Of a stretch of 51,179 bases of DNA, positions 9,324 to 17,870 are shown one piece after another. The stretch is from positions 1-51,179 of the forward strand of contig JAGQYM010000032.1 of NCBI GenBank assembly GCA_020436085.1, in the 5' to 3' direction. Both the position numbers and the translations under genes were made by a program. The notes under the pieces were generated by a model that made no database searches, had not been told where the DNA came from, and was given only the letters and a program-made list of their open reading frames with translations. The DNA is from Cyclobacteriaceae bacterium. Lineage in GTDB: Bacteria > Bacteroidota > Bacteroidia > Cytophagales > Cyclobacteriaceae. Each line of letters starts with the position of its first letter. Positions within the stretch are counted from its first letter, which is position 1.

Positions 9324-10166
9324 TTACTTCTTGCCATTGTGGTACCTCTCCAAAACACTCAGAAGTTCTGAGTCCCGAATCATGATAAGCGGCACGATCA
9401 GATGCTCCTTTTCGTCAAGGTGATAGAAACTATCCTTGTAATACAGGAACAGGTTGTGCTTGCCTCCATTGATTTCGATGATCTCGTACAGGCTGGTATC
9501 GAATGGTCCATACAGCACCAACTTATCGTTCTTAAATTGATAATGGAATGGATAGGTTTTATTGGTATTGTCAGTCTCTACCTCAACGGAAGAAGCTGAC
9601 ACTACAGGCTTTGACGTGTGAACAGGAGGTGCTGCTGAGGTCTCCTCGTTGTCTTGTCCCATTTCTGTAGTCAAATCCATCACCTCGATTTTTGGTGATG
9701 CTGGTTTAGTTGCATCAGACTTTACACCAGCTGAGTTCTTCTTTTCAACAACTGGATTTTCACTTTCAACTACTTCTTCCTGCTCAGTTGCAAGTGTCGT
9801 TTCTTCGATAATCTCAGGTTCAGTTGCCGGAGTTTCAACTGCAATTGGTTCTGTTTCAGTTATAGTCTGAGGCTTGTCGTCACCTTGAAGCGCGAAGTAC
9901 AATACAGTTCCGAGAATACCTGCTGACAAAGTAGCCAGCGCGATCTTTCCGGTCAGCGCTCCTGAAGTTCCTCCTACAGGTACATTATTTAGCATGGTTT
10001 TCAGTTCCGCAACACGCGCCTGTTTCACCCCTTCAATAATCCCCTTCTGTAGCGATACTTCAGCCTTCAATTGTGAATCTGCCTCCATCCGCTGCTCAAA
10101 ATTCACCCTGGCTGCTTCGTCCATGCGGTTGGTCAGGTAGTCATCGATTAATTCAAATTGGCTCAT
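9324..10166 (-). CDS. Membrane anti-sigma-factor-like protein
   Basis: 280 residues. The first 60 are helical and charged (LIDDYLTNRMDEAARVNFEQRM), the form seen in Bacteroidota anti-sigma N-terminal domains that lack a zinc finger. One membrane helix follows (about 74-94). The region from about 98 to 200 is rich in Glu, Thr, Pro and Val with little predicted fold and acts as a spacer. The C-terminal 80 residues form a compact aromatic-rich domain (YPFHYQFKNDKLVLYGPF onward) that I do not recognise and that should lie in the periplasm. The gene follows the sigma factor gene by 6 bases. The likely job is to hold the sigma factor at the membrane and release it on an envelope signal. This is inferred from layout, not from a family match. 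Confidence 0.65.
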   Translation of the reverse strand: MSQFELIDDYLTNRMDEAARVNFEQRMEADSQLKAEVSLQKGIIEGVKQARVAELKTMLNNVPVGGTSGALTGKIALATLSAGILGTVLYFALQGDDKPQTITETEPIAVETPATEPEIIEETTLATEQEEVVESENPVVEKKNSAGVKSDATKPASPKIEVMDLTTEMGQDNEETSAAPPVHTSKPVVSASSVEVETDNTNKTYPFHYQFKNDKLVLYGPFDTSLYEIIEINGGKHNLFLYYKDSFYHLDEKEHLIVPLIMIRDSELLSVLERYHNGKK

Positions 10167-10172
10167 GCTCTT

Positions 10173-10712
10173 CTAGTCTAAAAAGTCCTTTTCTGAATAC
10201 TGTGCTTTAACTAGTTCATCCAGTTTTTGTTTACACTTATATTTTTTCGTCTTGGCAGTGTCTGTATTGGCAAACCCTAGTTTATCCGCTATCTCCTGCA
10301 TTGACATCTCATCAAAATAATAATACATCAAAACCTTCCTACAAGTTTCACCCAGTTGGTTCAGGCACTTGGCCATGATTTTTTCCCTTTCCGGGCTGTC
10401 CATGTCAATGGTCTCCGATGAGTCCTTTGACTCATTGGTGAGGCGTTTTTTTCGATCTAGTTCCTTTCGCCAAAGATTCTGACATATGCTGTATACGTAC
10501 GTACTGATCTTTGAGGTTAGTACCAGCTTTCCTGATCTGGCCTTTTGCCAGAATACCACAAGGGCATCCTGGTAAACGTCTCTTGCCTCGTCTTCAGTTC
10601 CACTATTGGTAATGACCAACTTGGTCATCATTCGATAGTACTTTTTGTAAATGAACTCCAAAGCCTTCTCATCACCCTTTTGGATTCTTTCGAAGATCTC
10701 TTTTTCGTCCAT
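10173..10712 (-). CDS. ECF-type RNA polymerase sigma factor
   Basis: 179 residues from the ATG at 10712; an in-frame GTG at 10745 would add 11 residues and is less likely. Region 2 covers about 20-85 with DVYQDALVVFWQKARSG, and region 4 covers about 115-168 with YYYFDEMSMQEIADKLGF, the -35-recognising helix-turn-helix. The spacer between them is short, as in extracytoplasmic-function sigma factors. Its neighbour 6 bases downstream encodes a membrane protein that fits an anti-sigma partner. No FecR or TonB-receptor gene is adjacent, so it is unlikely to be a FecI-type import regulator. Region 4 is lysine-rich near its end (DTAKTKKYKCKQKL). Confidence 0.9.
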   Translation of the reverse strand: MDEKEIFERIQKGDEKALEFIYKKYYRMMTKLVITNSGTEDEARDVYQDALVVFWQKARSGKLVLTSKISTYVYSICQNLWRKELDRKKRLTNESKDSSETIDMDSPEREKIMAKCLNQLGETCRKVLMYYYFDEMSMQEIADKLGFANTDTAKTKKYKCKQKLDELVKAQYSEKDFLD

Positions 10713-10816
10713 TTTAGAACCTGAGTTGAATACTCTGAATGACACTGCTGGTAACCCTATTTAATGGTAAATGGAAGTATTACAAGTTAAAGATCAATTA
10801 ATCCAGACAAATGGTG

Positions 10817-11255
10817 TCAGTTAGACCTATGCCATACCTGAGTACGAAAAAATGGCCCCCAGTAACCCCTGACTTTGAGATTTTCGCCATCAAGCCAGAG
10901 ACGACACCGGTAGACACGTCCCACTTTTGGGTCAAGAATAGTCCCATCACTGTATTCGTCACCGTCTGGCTTCATATCTCGGATAATTTCCATGCCGATC
11001 ACCTTCTTAATTAAATCGCTCATCATCCTCCGAGCACTCGCTACAGACTGGGTCGGGATCCTCGTCTGGCTTTCTGAATAGGTTGGTAATCGTTCCGTAT
11101 AGTTTTTCGCCTCTTTGGGTTATCTCTACTACCGATTTCTTTTCACCTGTCTCGTCATCTATGGTTACCCATTTTCCAATTATTGACTGCCCTGACACAA
11201 GAAGGGGAGCAGTCAGCAGACAGATAAGCAGAGTGGTTTGAATCACATTTCTCAT
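10817..11255 (-). pseudogene. DUF2147 family secreted protein, split by a +1 frameshift
   Basis: The first reading frame runs from ATG 11255: signal peptide ending LLVSGQ, then SIIGKWVTIDDETGEKKS, NLFRKPDEDPDPVC and SECSEDDERFN, and stops at TAA near 11007. A second frame carries straight on with KKVIGMEIIRDMKPDGDEY, GTILDPKVGRVYRCRLW and KVRGYWGPFFRTQVW to the stop at 10817. Together they give one normal DUF2147 protein of about 145 residues. Removing one T from the AATTAAG at the junction (about 11008-11013) would restore the frame as FNKKVIG. It is therefore a single-base insertion, either real or a sequencing/assembly error. The family is secreted and of unknown function. It sits downstream of hppA's terminator and upstream of the sigma factor gene. 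Confidence 0.85.
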
Positions 11256-11269
11256 ACCCCAAAATAAAC

Positions 11270-11298
11270 AAAAAAGGTCACGCACGAGGCATGACCTT
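11270..11298 (-). terminator. Rho-independent terminator of hppA
   Basis: On the minus strand AAGGTCATGC, a 5-base loop and GCGTGACCTT form a 10-pair stem, followed by TTTTTTG and more T-rich sequence. It begins 20 bases after the hppA stop codon. Confidence 0.85.
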
Positions 11299-11317
11299 CT
11301 TATTGATATACCGTTGA

Positions 11318-13612
11318 TTACTCAGCGTCTTGTATCATATCTGATGCTTCTGTAATGATTTCGGTTTTAGGCTCCTGATTTTCCTTTAAAGCCGTTGAAT
11401 CGTCTGACTTAGCTAACAACGGAGCGATTACCAAAGCAACAACTGACATCAATTTCAAAAGGATGTTCAGTGACGGACCAGAAGTATCCTTGAATGGATC
11501 CCCTACAGTATCACCAACCACTGCAGCTTTGTGTGGATCAGACTTCTTGTAATACATCTGTCCATTGATATCCACGCCTTCTTCAAAGCTCTTTTTGGCA
11601 TTGTCCCAAGCACCACCAGCATTCGACTGGAAGATCGCCATCAATACGCCACACACCGTTACTCCGGCCAGCATACCGCCCAGAGATTCTACTCCGAAGC
11701 CCGGAGTGAATGCGATAATAACTGGGACCACAACTGCCATTAGGCCCGGCAGCACCATTTCCTTGATCGCAGCCTTGGTTGAGATTTCAACACACTTTCC
11801 ATACTCGGCTTTGCCATCAGCTTCAGCGAAAGTCTTCTGGTCTTCTGATGGCCAATCTTTCAATTCTTTGTCGCCATTTCGCTTCATTGCATCAAGTGCA
11901 GATTTCAATGCAGGGATGTTTGCAAACTGTCTTCTTACTTCCTCAATCATCGCCATAGCAGCACGGCCTACCGCGCCCATTGCCAACGCTGAGAATACGA
12001 ATGGCAACATTCCACCGATGAACAATCCGGCCATCACGTTGGCTTTAGAAACGTCAATAGATCCTAGATGCGCGGTAGTCATAAACGCACCAAACAAAGC
12101 GAGAGCGGTCAAAGCAGCAGATCCAATCGCAAAACCTTTACCTATAGCAGCAGTTGTATTTCCTACTGCATCCAATTTATCAGTCCTTGAACGTACTTCA
12201 CTTGGTAGCTCTGACATCTCAGCAATACCACCAGCATTGTCAGAAATTGGTCCGTAAGCATCAACAGCCAACTGGATACCAAGGTTAGAAAGCATACCAA
12301 CTGCAGCGATCGCAATACCATACAATCCACCGAAACTAAACGCTCCAATGATTGCAAGAGCAATGATCAGAATAGGAATCGCTGTAGACATCATACCTAC
12401 ACCAAGACCCGCGATGATGTTTGTTGCAGCACCAGTTGATGACTGCCTTACAATTGACAGGACAGGCTTCTTGCCCATACCAGTATAATATTCAGTTACC
12501 AAGCCGATAAGCAAGCCGGCTACGAGACCAATTACTGTTGCAATAAAAATTCCTGTTGAAGTGTACGCGTTTCCTTTTTCAGGATCTGCCCACGAATACA
12601 AAGGATCTTTAAACCACCATTCATTTGGCAGCATATTTTTAATGATAAACCATGAAGCGATAATCATGATCACCGCTGACACGATCTCACCTGTGTTAAG
12701 TGCTTTTTGAGGGTCACCACCTTCTTTCACTTTCACGAAGAAGGTTCCGATGAATGACATCACGATACCTGTGCCTGCTAGTACCAGAGGAAGTAATACA
12801 GCTGAGAGCCCTCCGAAATTATCTGCAAAACCAGGCACCATGAATGCAGCACCCAATACCATTGTACCGATAATCGATCCAACATAAGATTCAAAAAGGT
12901 CAGCGCCCATTCCGGCAACGTCACCCACGTTGTCACCCACGTTGTCAGCAATTGTCGCTGGGTTCAAAGGGTGATCTTCAGGAATACCAGCTTCTACTTT
13001 TCCAACAAGGTCTGCACCAACGTCAGCGGCTTTGGTATAAATACCGCCACCAACACGCGCGAAAAGTGCGATAGAGGATGCTCCGAAGGAGAAACCTGTG
13101 AGTATGGTGATAACCTGTGTAAGGCTTGCCTGACTATCGATACCGTAGATGTTGGCATAGATGATAAAGAGAACACTCAATCCCAATACTCCGATTCCTA
13201 CCACACCCATTCCCATTACAGATCCGCCAGTGAAGGCAACCTCAAGTGCGCGGCCCAGACTGGTACGCGCTGCATTGGTAGTACGTACGTTTGCTTTTGT
13301 AGCTACGCGCATTCCAATAAAACCAGCGAGTGCTGAACTGAAGGCTCCCAACACAAAGGAAATACCTACGAGCGGAGAGGAGGTCTCGCTATTGGCGGTA
13401 AAAGCCAGCAACAAGGCAACACAGATTACGAATATGGAGAGAACTTTATATTCCGCTTTCAGGAACGCCATCGCACCTTCCGCGATGTGACCTGCGATTT
13501 TCTTCATCTTATCAGTACCGGCATCCTGCTTGGATACCCATGCACTCTTCCAAATCACGTACAACAACCCCATTACTCCGAACAGGGGCAAAACATACAA
13601 TACAGTCTGCAT
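11318..13612 (-). CDS. hppA: Membrane-bound K+-dependent-type pyrophosphatase (H+ and/or Na+ pump)
   Basis: 764 residues from the ATG at 13612; an in-frame TTG upstream is unlikely. It is very hydrophobic with about 16 membrane helices. The pyrophosphate and magnesium site motifs [11 protein letters not shown] (197-207) and DNVGDNVGD (223-231) are intact. At [10 protein letters not shown] (484-493) the residue after TT is alanine, and glycine stands before KG, as in the K+-dependent subfamily; K+-independent proton pumps have lysine there. That subfamily contains Na+, dual Na+/H+ and H+ pumps, so ion choice stays open. The enzyme hydrolyses PPi in the cytoplasm and exports cations across the inner membrane. 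It is a single-gene unit with its own promoter and terminator. Confidence 0.95.
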   Translation of the reverse strand: MQTVLYVLPLFGVMGLLYVIWKSAWVSKQDAGTDKMKKIAGHIAEGAMAFLKAEYKVLSIFVICVALLLAFTANSETSSPLVGISFVLGAFSSALAGFIGMRVATKANVRTTNAARTSLGRALEVAFTGGSVMGMGVVGIGVLGLSVLFIIYANIYGIDSQASLTQVITILTGFSFGASSIALFARVGGGIYTKAADVGADLVGKVEAGIPEDHPLNPATIADNVGDNVGDVAGMGADLFESYVGSIIGTMVLGAAFMVPGFADNFGGLSAVLLPLVLAGTGIVMSFIGTFFVKVKEGGDPQKALNTGEIVSAVIMIIASWFIIKNMLPNEWWFKDPLYSWADPEKGNAYTSTGIFIATVIGLVAGLLIGLVTEYYTGMGKKPVLSIVRQSSTGAATNIIAGLGVGMMSTAIPILIIALAIIGAFSFGGLYGIAIAAVGMLSNLGIQLAVDAYGPISDNAGGIAEMSELPSEVRSRTDKLDAVGNTTAAIGKGFAIGSAALTALALFGAFMTTAHLGSIDVSKANVMAGLFIGGMLPFVFSALAMGAVGRAAMAMIEEVRRQFANIPALKSALDAMKRNGDKELKDWPSEDQKTFAEADGKAEYGKCVEISTKAAIKEMVLPGLMAVVVPVIIAFTPGFGVESLGGMLAGVTVCGVLMAIFQSNAGGAWDNAKKSFEEGVDINGQMYYKKSDPHKAAVVGDTVGDPFKDTSGPSLNILLKLMSVVALVIAPLLAKSDDSTALKENQEPKTEIITEASDMIQDAE

Positions 13613-13672
13613 ATGGTTAGGTTTATTAAACAAACGCCAGATTATGGCCTGGCAGGGCTTTCAAAAGCTCCG

Positions 13673-13680
13673 CAAAGATA
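13673..13680 (-). promoter_or_regulatory. -7 promoter element (TATCTTTG) of hppA
   Basis: Exact match to the Bacteroidota consensus TAnnTTTG, 60 bases before the hppA ATG, with T-rich sequence upstream. The predicted leader of about 55 bases contains a small hairpin, GCCAG/CTGGC. Confidence 0.55.
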
Positions 13681-13717
13681 GAATAAGCTTCAAAAAATTA
13701 AAATAAAAGGGAGTGCG

Positions 13718-14107
13718 TCAGGCAGCGGTAAAAAAGAGCTGTTTTAGGGTAAGCCAAAGCTTCTTTTTTAGAGCGTCATCATCCTGTAAAACGGCTAACG
13801 CGTCAGCCAAAACCATGCGGGTTTGAGGCGTCACAACGGGTTCATATTTGACTACACCTGGCATCTCAATTCCAAACCCCAAAAGATGGGCAGGCTTTTC
13901 CGACCATTGGGAAAGGTCCAGTGCTTTTGTGTTCACAACCTTAACACTCGCCAAACTTTGTCTGACTGCGGTCAGGATTTTAGAAAGCAATTCGACCTCC
14001 TCAGGTTTCAACTCTTTCCAAGGTGTAGCGAGCACAACGGTTACGGGCGAATTGATTTTATACAACGCTTCATCGTAGGTGAATTCTGTCAAATCGTTGC
14101 TACTCAT
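13718..14107 (-). CDS. Small protein of unknown function (possibly DNA polymerase III psi-like)
   Basis: 129 residues from the ATG at 14107, which overlaps the thioesterase stop by 8 bases (ATGAGTAG). It is a soluble alpha/beta-looking protein: a strand PVTVVLATPW, a helix EVELLSKILTAVRQSL, a segment PAHLLGFGIEMPG and a C-terminal basic end KKKLWLTLKQLFF. This order (strand, helix, LxFG motif, LW..LK.LF tail) reminds me of the psi subunit HolD of DNA polymerase III, which has a uracil-DNA-glycosylase-like fold, but the likeness is loose and unproven. It is translationally coupled to the acyl-CoA thioesterase gene. Confidence 0.6.
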   Translation of the reverse strand: MSSNDLTEFTYDEALYKINSPVTVVLATPWKELKPEEVELLSKILTAVRQSLASVKVVNTKALDLSQWSEKPAHLLGFGIEMPGVVKYEPVVTPQTRMVLADALAVLQDDDALKKKLWLTLKQLFFTAA

Positions 14108-14630
14108 CCTTCGGAATATCAAATATTGACTTTAGTTCGGTAGCATCATTAGGACTCATGCGTCCAGAAAGTATTAGCCTAAGTTGCCTTCTACGGAGGG
14201 CGCCATCGAACTGCAACTTTTCATCGTCTGTTTCAGGCTCCACTTCGGGCACCGGAGTCGGGTGTCCGTCTTTGTCAAGGGCTACAAAAGTAAAATAGGC
14301 GGAGTTGCTGTCGATGCTTTTGTCAGATGGTACGTCTTCTGCCTCCACATCAATTTTTACTTCCATTGATGTATTGAAGGACCGTGTAACCTTAGCTTTC
14401 AATGTAACCACATTGCCCAATTGAATGGGCGATTTGAAAGAGATGTTATCGACCGAGGCAGTTACCACTACGTGGTTGGAATGTTTTTGTGCGGCTATGG
14501 CGGACACGATGTCCATCCAATGCATCAAACGACCACCCATCAGGTTATTAAACGTGTTGGTGTCGTTGGGTAAAACAAGTTCGGTCATATTTACCGAAGA
14601 CTCACGAGGAAATTTTTTCTTTTTAATCAT
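14100..14630 (-). CDS. Acyl-CoA thioesterase, hotdog fold (BACH/BFIT type)
   Basis: 176 residues from the ATG at 14630. Another ATG at 14675 would add 15 residues that look unlike the family. The single hotdog domain shows TELVLPNDTNTFNNLMGG followed by RLMHWMDIVSAIAA, the N-terminal active-site loop and hotdog helix of acyl-CoA hydrolases, and VVVTASVDNISFKSPI as the next strands. A C-terminal helical tail (RRRQLRLILSG) is present, as in Bacteroidota members. It should cleave fatty acyl-CoA to free acid and CoA in the cytoplasm. It is divergent from thrB and coupled to the small unknown gene downstream. Confidence 0.88.
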   Translation of the reverse strand: MIKKKKFPRESSVNMTELVLPNDTNTFNNLMGGRLMHWMDIVSAIAAQKHSNHVVVTASVDNISFKSPIQLGNVVTLKAKVTRSFNTSMEVKIDVEAEDVPSDKSIDSNSAYFTFVALDKDGHPTPVPEVEPETDDEKLQFDGALRRRQLRLILSGRMSPNDATELKSIFDIPKDE

Positions 14631-14746
14631 GAAAGATTGAATAGAGGGCCTATGCGCATGTGCGGTAAAATTCATAAAAAATCCTGTAAGTGGTGTGAGG
14701 ATAGAAAAGTATCTTAGCGACCGAACTCTTTTAATTTGATCATAGA

Positions 14747-15670
14747 ATGATTACAGCATTTGCGCCAGCCACAGTTTCGAACGTCAATTGTGGTTTCGAT
14801 GTACTTGGATTTGCAATGGAAGGACCGGGTGACGAGGTGCAACTTGCTCTTAATGACCTTCAGGAAGTTCGCATTACCAAAATCCTACCTGAAACCGTGA
14901 AGCTTTCAACTGACCCGATGAAGAATACGGCTGGAGTTGCCATTCGTTCCTATTTAAAGGCGATCGATTCGAGCCAGGGAGTAGATGTGGTGTTGACAAA
15001 AAATCTTCCATTAGGGAGCGGGATGGGGTCAAGCGGAGCGAGTGCAGCTGCAGCCCTTATAGGAATCAATAAACTGATGGGTAACAAACTGTCCAATGAA
15101 GAACTGGTGCCTCACGCGATGGAAGCAGAGCGCATTGCATGCGGATCAGCACACGCAGACAACGTGGCTCCATCGATTATGGGTGGATTTGTGCTAGTGA
15201 GGAGCTATCATCCTTTGGACATTGTGAAGATTCCATCTAAAGCGAATTTATGGTGCGCATTGGTTCACCCTCAGATTGAATTGAGAACAGAAGACTCGAG
15301 AAAAGTACTTCCTGAAAAAGTAGAAATAAAAAAAGCCATTTCGCAGACAGGTAATATCGCTGGCTTGATGATCGGACTTATGAAACCTGATCTTCCGCTG
15401 CTTTCCCGATCGCTTGTCGATGAGATCGCAGAACCGCACCGAATCCAATTTATTCCCGGATACTTGGAGATCAAGAAACAGGCTAAAGCTGCTGGTGCAA
15501 CGGGCAGTGGAATTTCGGGCTCAGGCCCTTCAATATTTGCGCTTGGAGAGACCAGGGAGGTAGCAGAGCAAGCCGGGGAAAGAATTCAATCTGTTTTCAA
15601 AGTCAACAATGTGACCAGTGAGGTTTACGTATCACCCATCTCCGATGTCGGAGCAAGAATCCTGAATTAG
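14747..15670 (+). CDS. thrB: Homoserine kinase
   Basis: 307 residues, the standard length. GHMP-kinase family: the opening AFAPATVSNVNCGFDVLGFA, the ATP loop PLGSGMGSSGASAAA at 88-102 and the C-terminal glycine-rich GATGSGISGSGPSIFAL are all present. It phosphorylates L-homoserine to O-phosphohomoserine for threonine synthesis. One base separates it from thrC, so the two are co-transcribed; thrA (aspartokinase-homoserine dehydrogenase), which often precedes them in this phylum, is not in the window. Upstream, TATCTTAG at 14711-14718 differs from the TAnnTTTG promoter element at one base. Confidence 0.95.
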   Translation: MITAFAPATVSNVNCGFDVLGFAMEGPGDEVQLALNDLQEVRITKILPETVKLSTDPMKNTAGVAIRSYLKAIDSSQGVDVVLTKNLPLGSGMGSSGASAAAALIGINKLMGNKLSNEELVPHAMEAERIACGSAHADNVAPSIMGGFVLVRSYHPLDIVKIPSKANLWCALVHPQIELRTEDSRKVLPEKVEIKKAISQTGNIAGLMIGLMKPDLPLLSRSLVDEIAEPHRIQFIPGYLEIKKQAKAAGATGSGISGSGPSIFALGETREVAEQAGERIQSVFKVNNVTSEVYVSPISDVGARILN

Positions 15671-15671
15671 A

Positions 15672-16964
15672 ATGAAGTTTTATAGCACGAACAATTCGCA
15701 GCACAAAGTGTCGTTGCGGGAAGCAGTTTTAAAAGGTTTGGCACCCGATGGTGGGTTGTATCTTCCGGAACAGATTCCGGTACTACCTAAGAGTTTTATT
15801 GGTTCACTATCAGAGCAATCTAATGTTTCCATGGCGCTGACGGTCGCCAGAAATCTATTGGGCGGGGAGGTGGAGGAAAAAGAGCTTCAGCGCATTGTGG
15901 AGCAAACTGTCTTCTTTGACGTACCAGTCGTTGAAGTTGAAAACAATGTTTATTCATTAGAGTTGTTTCATGGACCGACCTTGGCCTTCAAAGATTTTGG
16001 TGCTCGGTTTATGGCATCGCTGCTGGGCTATTTTTCAAAAAGTGAAAAAGAGGAAATTACAGTTCTTGTAGCTACTTCAGGAGATACAGGGAGTGCAGTA
16101 GCACATGGCTTTCATAAGGTTCCGGGAGTCCGCGTTTTTGTCTTGTATCCTTCAGGGAAGGTGAGCGACCTGCAGGAGAAACAGTTTACTACACTTGGCG
16201 ATAATATCACAGCGCTGGAGATTGATGGAACTTTCGATGATTGTCAAAGACTTGTTAAGACGGCCTTTCAGGATGCTGAATTAAAATCAAAATTGGTGCT
16301 GACCTCCGCCAACTCAATCAACATCGCCAGACTGATTCCTCAGTCGTTTTATTATTTTTTTACACTGGCCCAACTCGGACTGAAAGAGCCGGTGGTATTT
16401 TCTATTCCTAGTGGCAACTTTGGTAATCTCACCGGAGGTATCTTAGCATGGAAGATGGGTTTACCGATTTACCAGTTTATTGCGTCTACCAATGTCAACG
16501 ACATTGTGCCTTGCTACCTTGACAATGGAAAGTTTAACCCACGCCCCTCGATTCAAACCATCAGCAACGCCATGGATGTTGGTAATCCTAGCAACTTTGC
16601 CAGGATGCTCACGCTCTTCCATGATGACTATTACGAGATGACACAAATGATAAAGGGTTATTCTTTCACTGATGAAGAGACCCGTGAGGGTATGAGAGCA
16701 GTTGACAAACAATCTGGGTATACGCTCGATCCGCATGGAGCTGTTGGTTATCTCGGTCTTAAGAAGTATCAGACTTCACACTCCGTGAAAGGTGTCTTTT
16801 TGGAAACTGCACACCCCGGAAAATTCAGAGAGGTGGTAGAGGAGACATTGGGAAGAAAGATTGAATTACCGGAAAGGTTGAACAATTTAATCACACGACA
16901 AAAGAAGTCGATCGAAATGAGTTCTACGTTTGATGAATTTAGGGAATTCCTATTGAAGTATTAA
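15672..16964 (+). CDS. thrC: Threonine synthase
   Basis: 430 residues, the size of the bacterial/yeast-like class. The N-terminal motif MKFYSTNNSQHKVSLREAV and the PLP lysine in LAFKDFGARF (Lys107) are clear. ATSGDTGSAVAHGF and SANSINIARLIPQ bind the cofactor phosphate and substrate. It converts O-phosphohomoserine to threonine and phosphate. Its stop codon TAA at 16962-16964 directly touches the stop of the convergent pcm gene, leaving no room for a separate terminator. Confidence 0.96.
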   Translation: MKFYSTNNSQHKVSLREAVLKGLAPDGGLYLPEQIPVLPKSFIGSLSEQSNVSMALTVARNLLGGEVEEKELQRIVEQTVFFDVPVVEVENNVYSLELFHGPTLAFKDFGARFMASLLGYFSKSEKEEITVLVATSGDTGSAVAHGFHKVPGVRVFVLYPSGKVSDLQEKQFTTLGDNITALEIDGTFDDCQRLVKTAFQDAELKSKLVLTSANSINIARLIPQSFYYFFTLAQLGLKEPVVFSIPSGNFGNLTGGILAWKMGLPIYQFIASTNVNDIVPCYLDNGKFNPRPSIQTISNAMDVGNPSNFARMLTLFHDDYYEMTQMIKGYSFTDEETREGMRAVDKQSGYTLDPHGAVGYLGLKKYQTSHSVKGVFLETAHPGKFREVVEETLGRKIELPERLNNLITRQKKSIEMSSTFDEFREFLLKY

Positions 16965-17612
16965 TCACTTCCAACCCTGATCTCCCAGCAAAGGGACAAA
17001 TGCAAAATTGTCGAACTCATCTCGCACAGGCTTTCCATTTTTTATGATGATGCGAACCATTTTTTGGCGCTCCCTATCGCCCACGGGGATCACGAGTGTT
17101 CCACCTTCCTTGAGCTGCTTTATCAGGTCGTCAGGAACGACTGGCGCCCCAGCGGTCACCAGAATCTTATCAAATGGCGCCTTTGAAGGCATCCCTTTTG
17201 AGCCGTCTCCAAATGCGAAATAGGGGTTGTAGCCAAGCTTGGGTAAAAATGCCCGGGTACGCTCAAAAAGTACCCTGTTGTACTCAATAGTATAGACATT
17301 GGCGCCCATTTCCAGGAGCACACACGCCTGGTAGCCAGATCCGGTCCCGATTTCGAGAACTTTGTCTCCAGCCTTTACTGCCAACTTCTCAGTCTGAAAG
17401 GCTACGGTGTAGGGCTGCGAAATGGTCTGGCCCTCACCGATGGGAAAGGCCTTGTCCTCATAGGCGTGGAGGAGCAGGGCATCATCGAAAAATGCGTGTC
17501 TGGGCACCCGTCCGACAGCCTCTAAAACCCGCTCATCCTGTATGCCCTTTAAACGCAGTTTTTTGACCAGTTTGTTTCTCAGGCCTCGTTGCTTGTAGTC
17601 GTCCTTTACCAT
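16965..17612 (-). CDS. pcm: Protein-L-isoaspartate O-methyltransferase
   Basis: 215 residues from the ATG at 17612; a longer frame to 17654 would need TTG. The S-adenosylmethionine loop VLEIGTGSGYQACVL lies at 85-99, and the substrate-site segment GQTISQPYTVA at 61-71. VGRVPRHAFFDD near 33-44 is also typical. The enzyme methylates L-isoaspartyl residues in aged proteins to start their repair. It converges with thrC with zero bases between stop codons. A candidate small RNA starts about 90 bases upstream in the opposite direction. Confidence 0.93.
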   Translation of the reverse strand: MVKDDYKQRGLRNKLVKKLRLKGIQDERVLEAVGRVPRHAFFDDALLLHAYEDKAFPIGEGQTISQPYTVAFQTEKLAVKAGDKVLEIGTGSGYQACVLLEMGANVYTIEYNRVLFERTRAFLPKLGYNPYFAFGDGSKGMPSKAPFDKILVTAGAPVVPDDLIKQLKEGGTLVIPVGDRERQKMVRIIIKNGKPVRDEFDNFAFVPLLGDQGWK

Positions 17613-17702
17613 GAAAATTTGTCGCAAAAAAGGCCAATTTTTCAGGTTAAACAAAGTTTTAGATTTTTTGTAGGAAAATTGAAACCGAAGCGGCTATCTT
17701 AG

Positions 17703-17863
17703 GGTTCTCTTAAAACACAGTCAATAAGCTTTTTGCCATAGCGTTAAACTGTGTGAACCTGACCCTTCACAGTAGGAGTGGTATCCCCACTAACTACTGG
17801 ATGGTCAGGTGAGAAATCAACAAAAAACCTCAAAATCAGCTTGATTTTGAGGTTTTTTGTTTT
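17703..17863 (+). ncRNA. Candidate structured small RNA with intrinsic terminator
   Basis: This 160-base gene-free stretch holds three well-formed hairpins in a row on the plus strand. Hairpin 1 pairs ACACAGT (17715-17721) with ACTGTGT (17748-17754). Hairpin 2 pairs ACCTGACC (17757-17764) with GGTCAGGT (17803-17810), then CAGTAG (17770-17775) with CTACTG (17794-17799), and closes with AGTGG/CCACT around the loop TATCC. Hairpin 3 is a strong terminator with a T-tail. A weak promoter-like TATCTTAG lies at 17695-17702. No plus-strand gene follows, so a riboswitch is unlikely. I could not match it to 6S, SRP, tmRNA or RNase P RNA. The minus strand could be the transcribed strand instead. Confidence 0.45.
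17822..17858. terminator. Bidirectional terminator between the candidate RNA and the CHAT gene
   Basis: Perfect inverted repeat: AAAAAACCTCAAAATCA, a 3-base loop, and its 17-base complement ending GGTTTTTT. Both orientations carry a T-run, so it can end the plus-strand RNA and the minus-strand CHAT-protease transcript, whose stop codon is 13 bases away. Confidence 0.9.
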
Positions 17864-17870
17864 TAGACCT

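Noticed and set aside
11007-11026. Programmed frameshift in the DUF2147 gene
   Set aside because: No slippery heptamer or stimulating structure is evident, the shift sits at a TAA stop in an AT-rich run, and the family is not known for recoding; a plain indel is simpler.
11565-12257. Long plus-strand open frame inside hppA (230 residues)
   Set aside because: It is the antisense shadow of a very well conserved membrane pyrophosphatase; composition and motifs support only the minus-strand gene.
17750-17815. TPP-riboswitch-like words (GAACCTGA and CTGGAT) in the candidate RNA
   Set aside because: The words are far apart and the rest of the TPP core (CTGAGA and the closing helices) is missing; no thiamine gene follows on the plus strand.
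17703-17863. SRP RNA or 6S RNA
   Set aside because: No conserved GGAA-type domain IV of SRP RNA and no long closing stem with central bubble as in 6S RNA.
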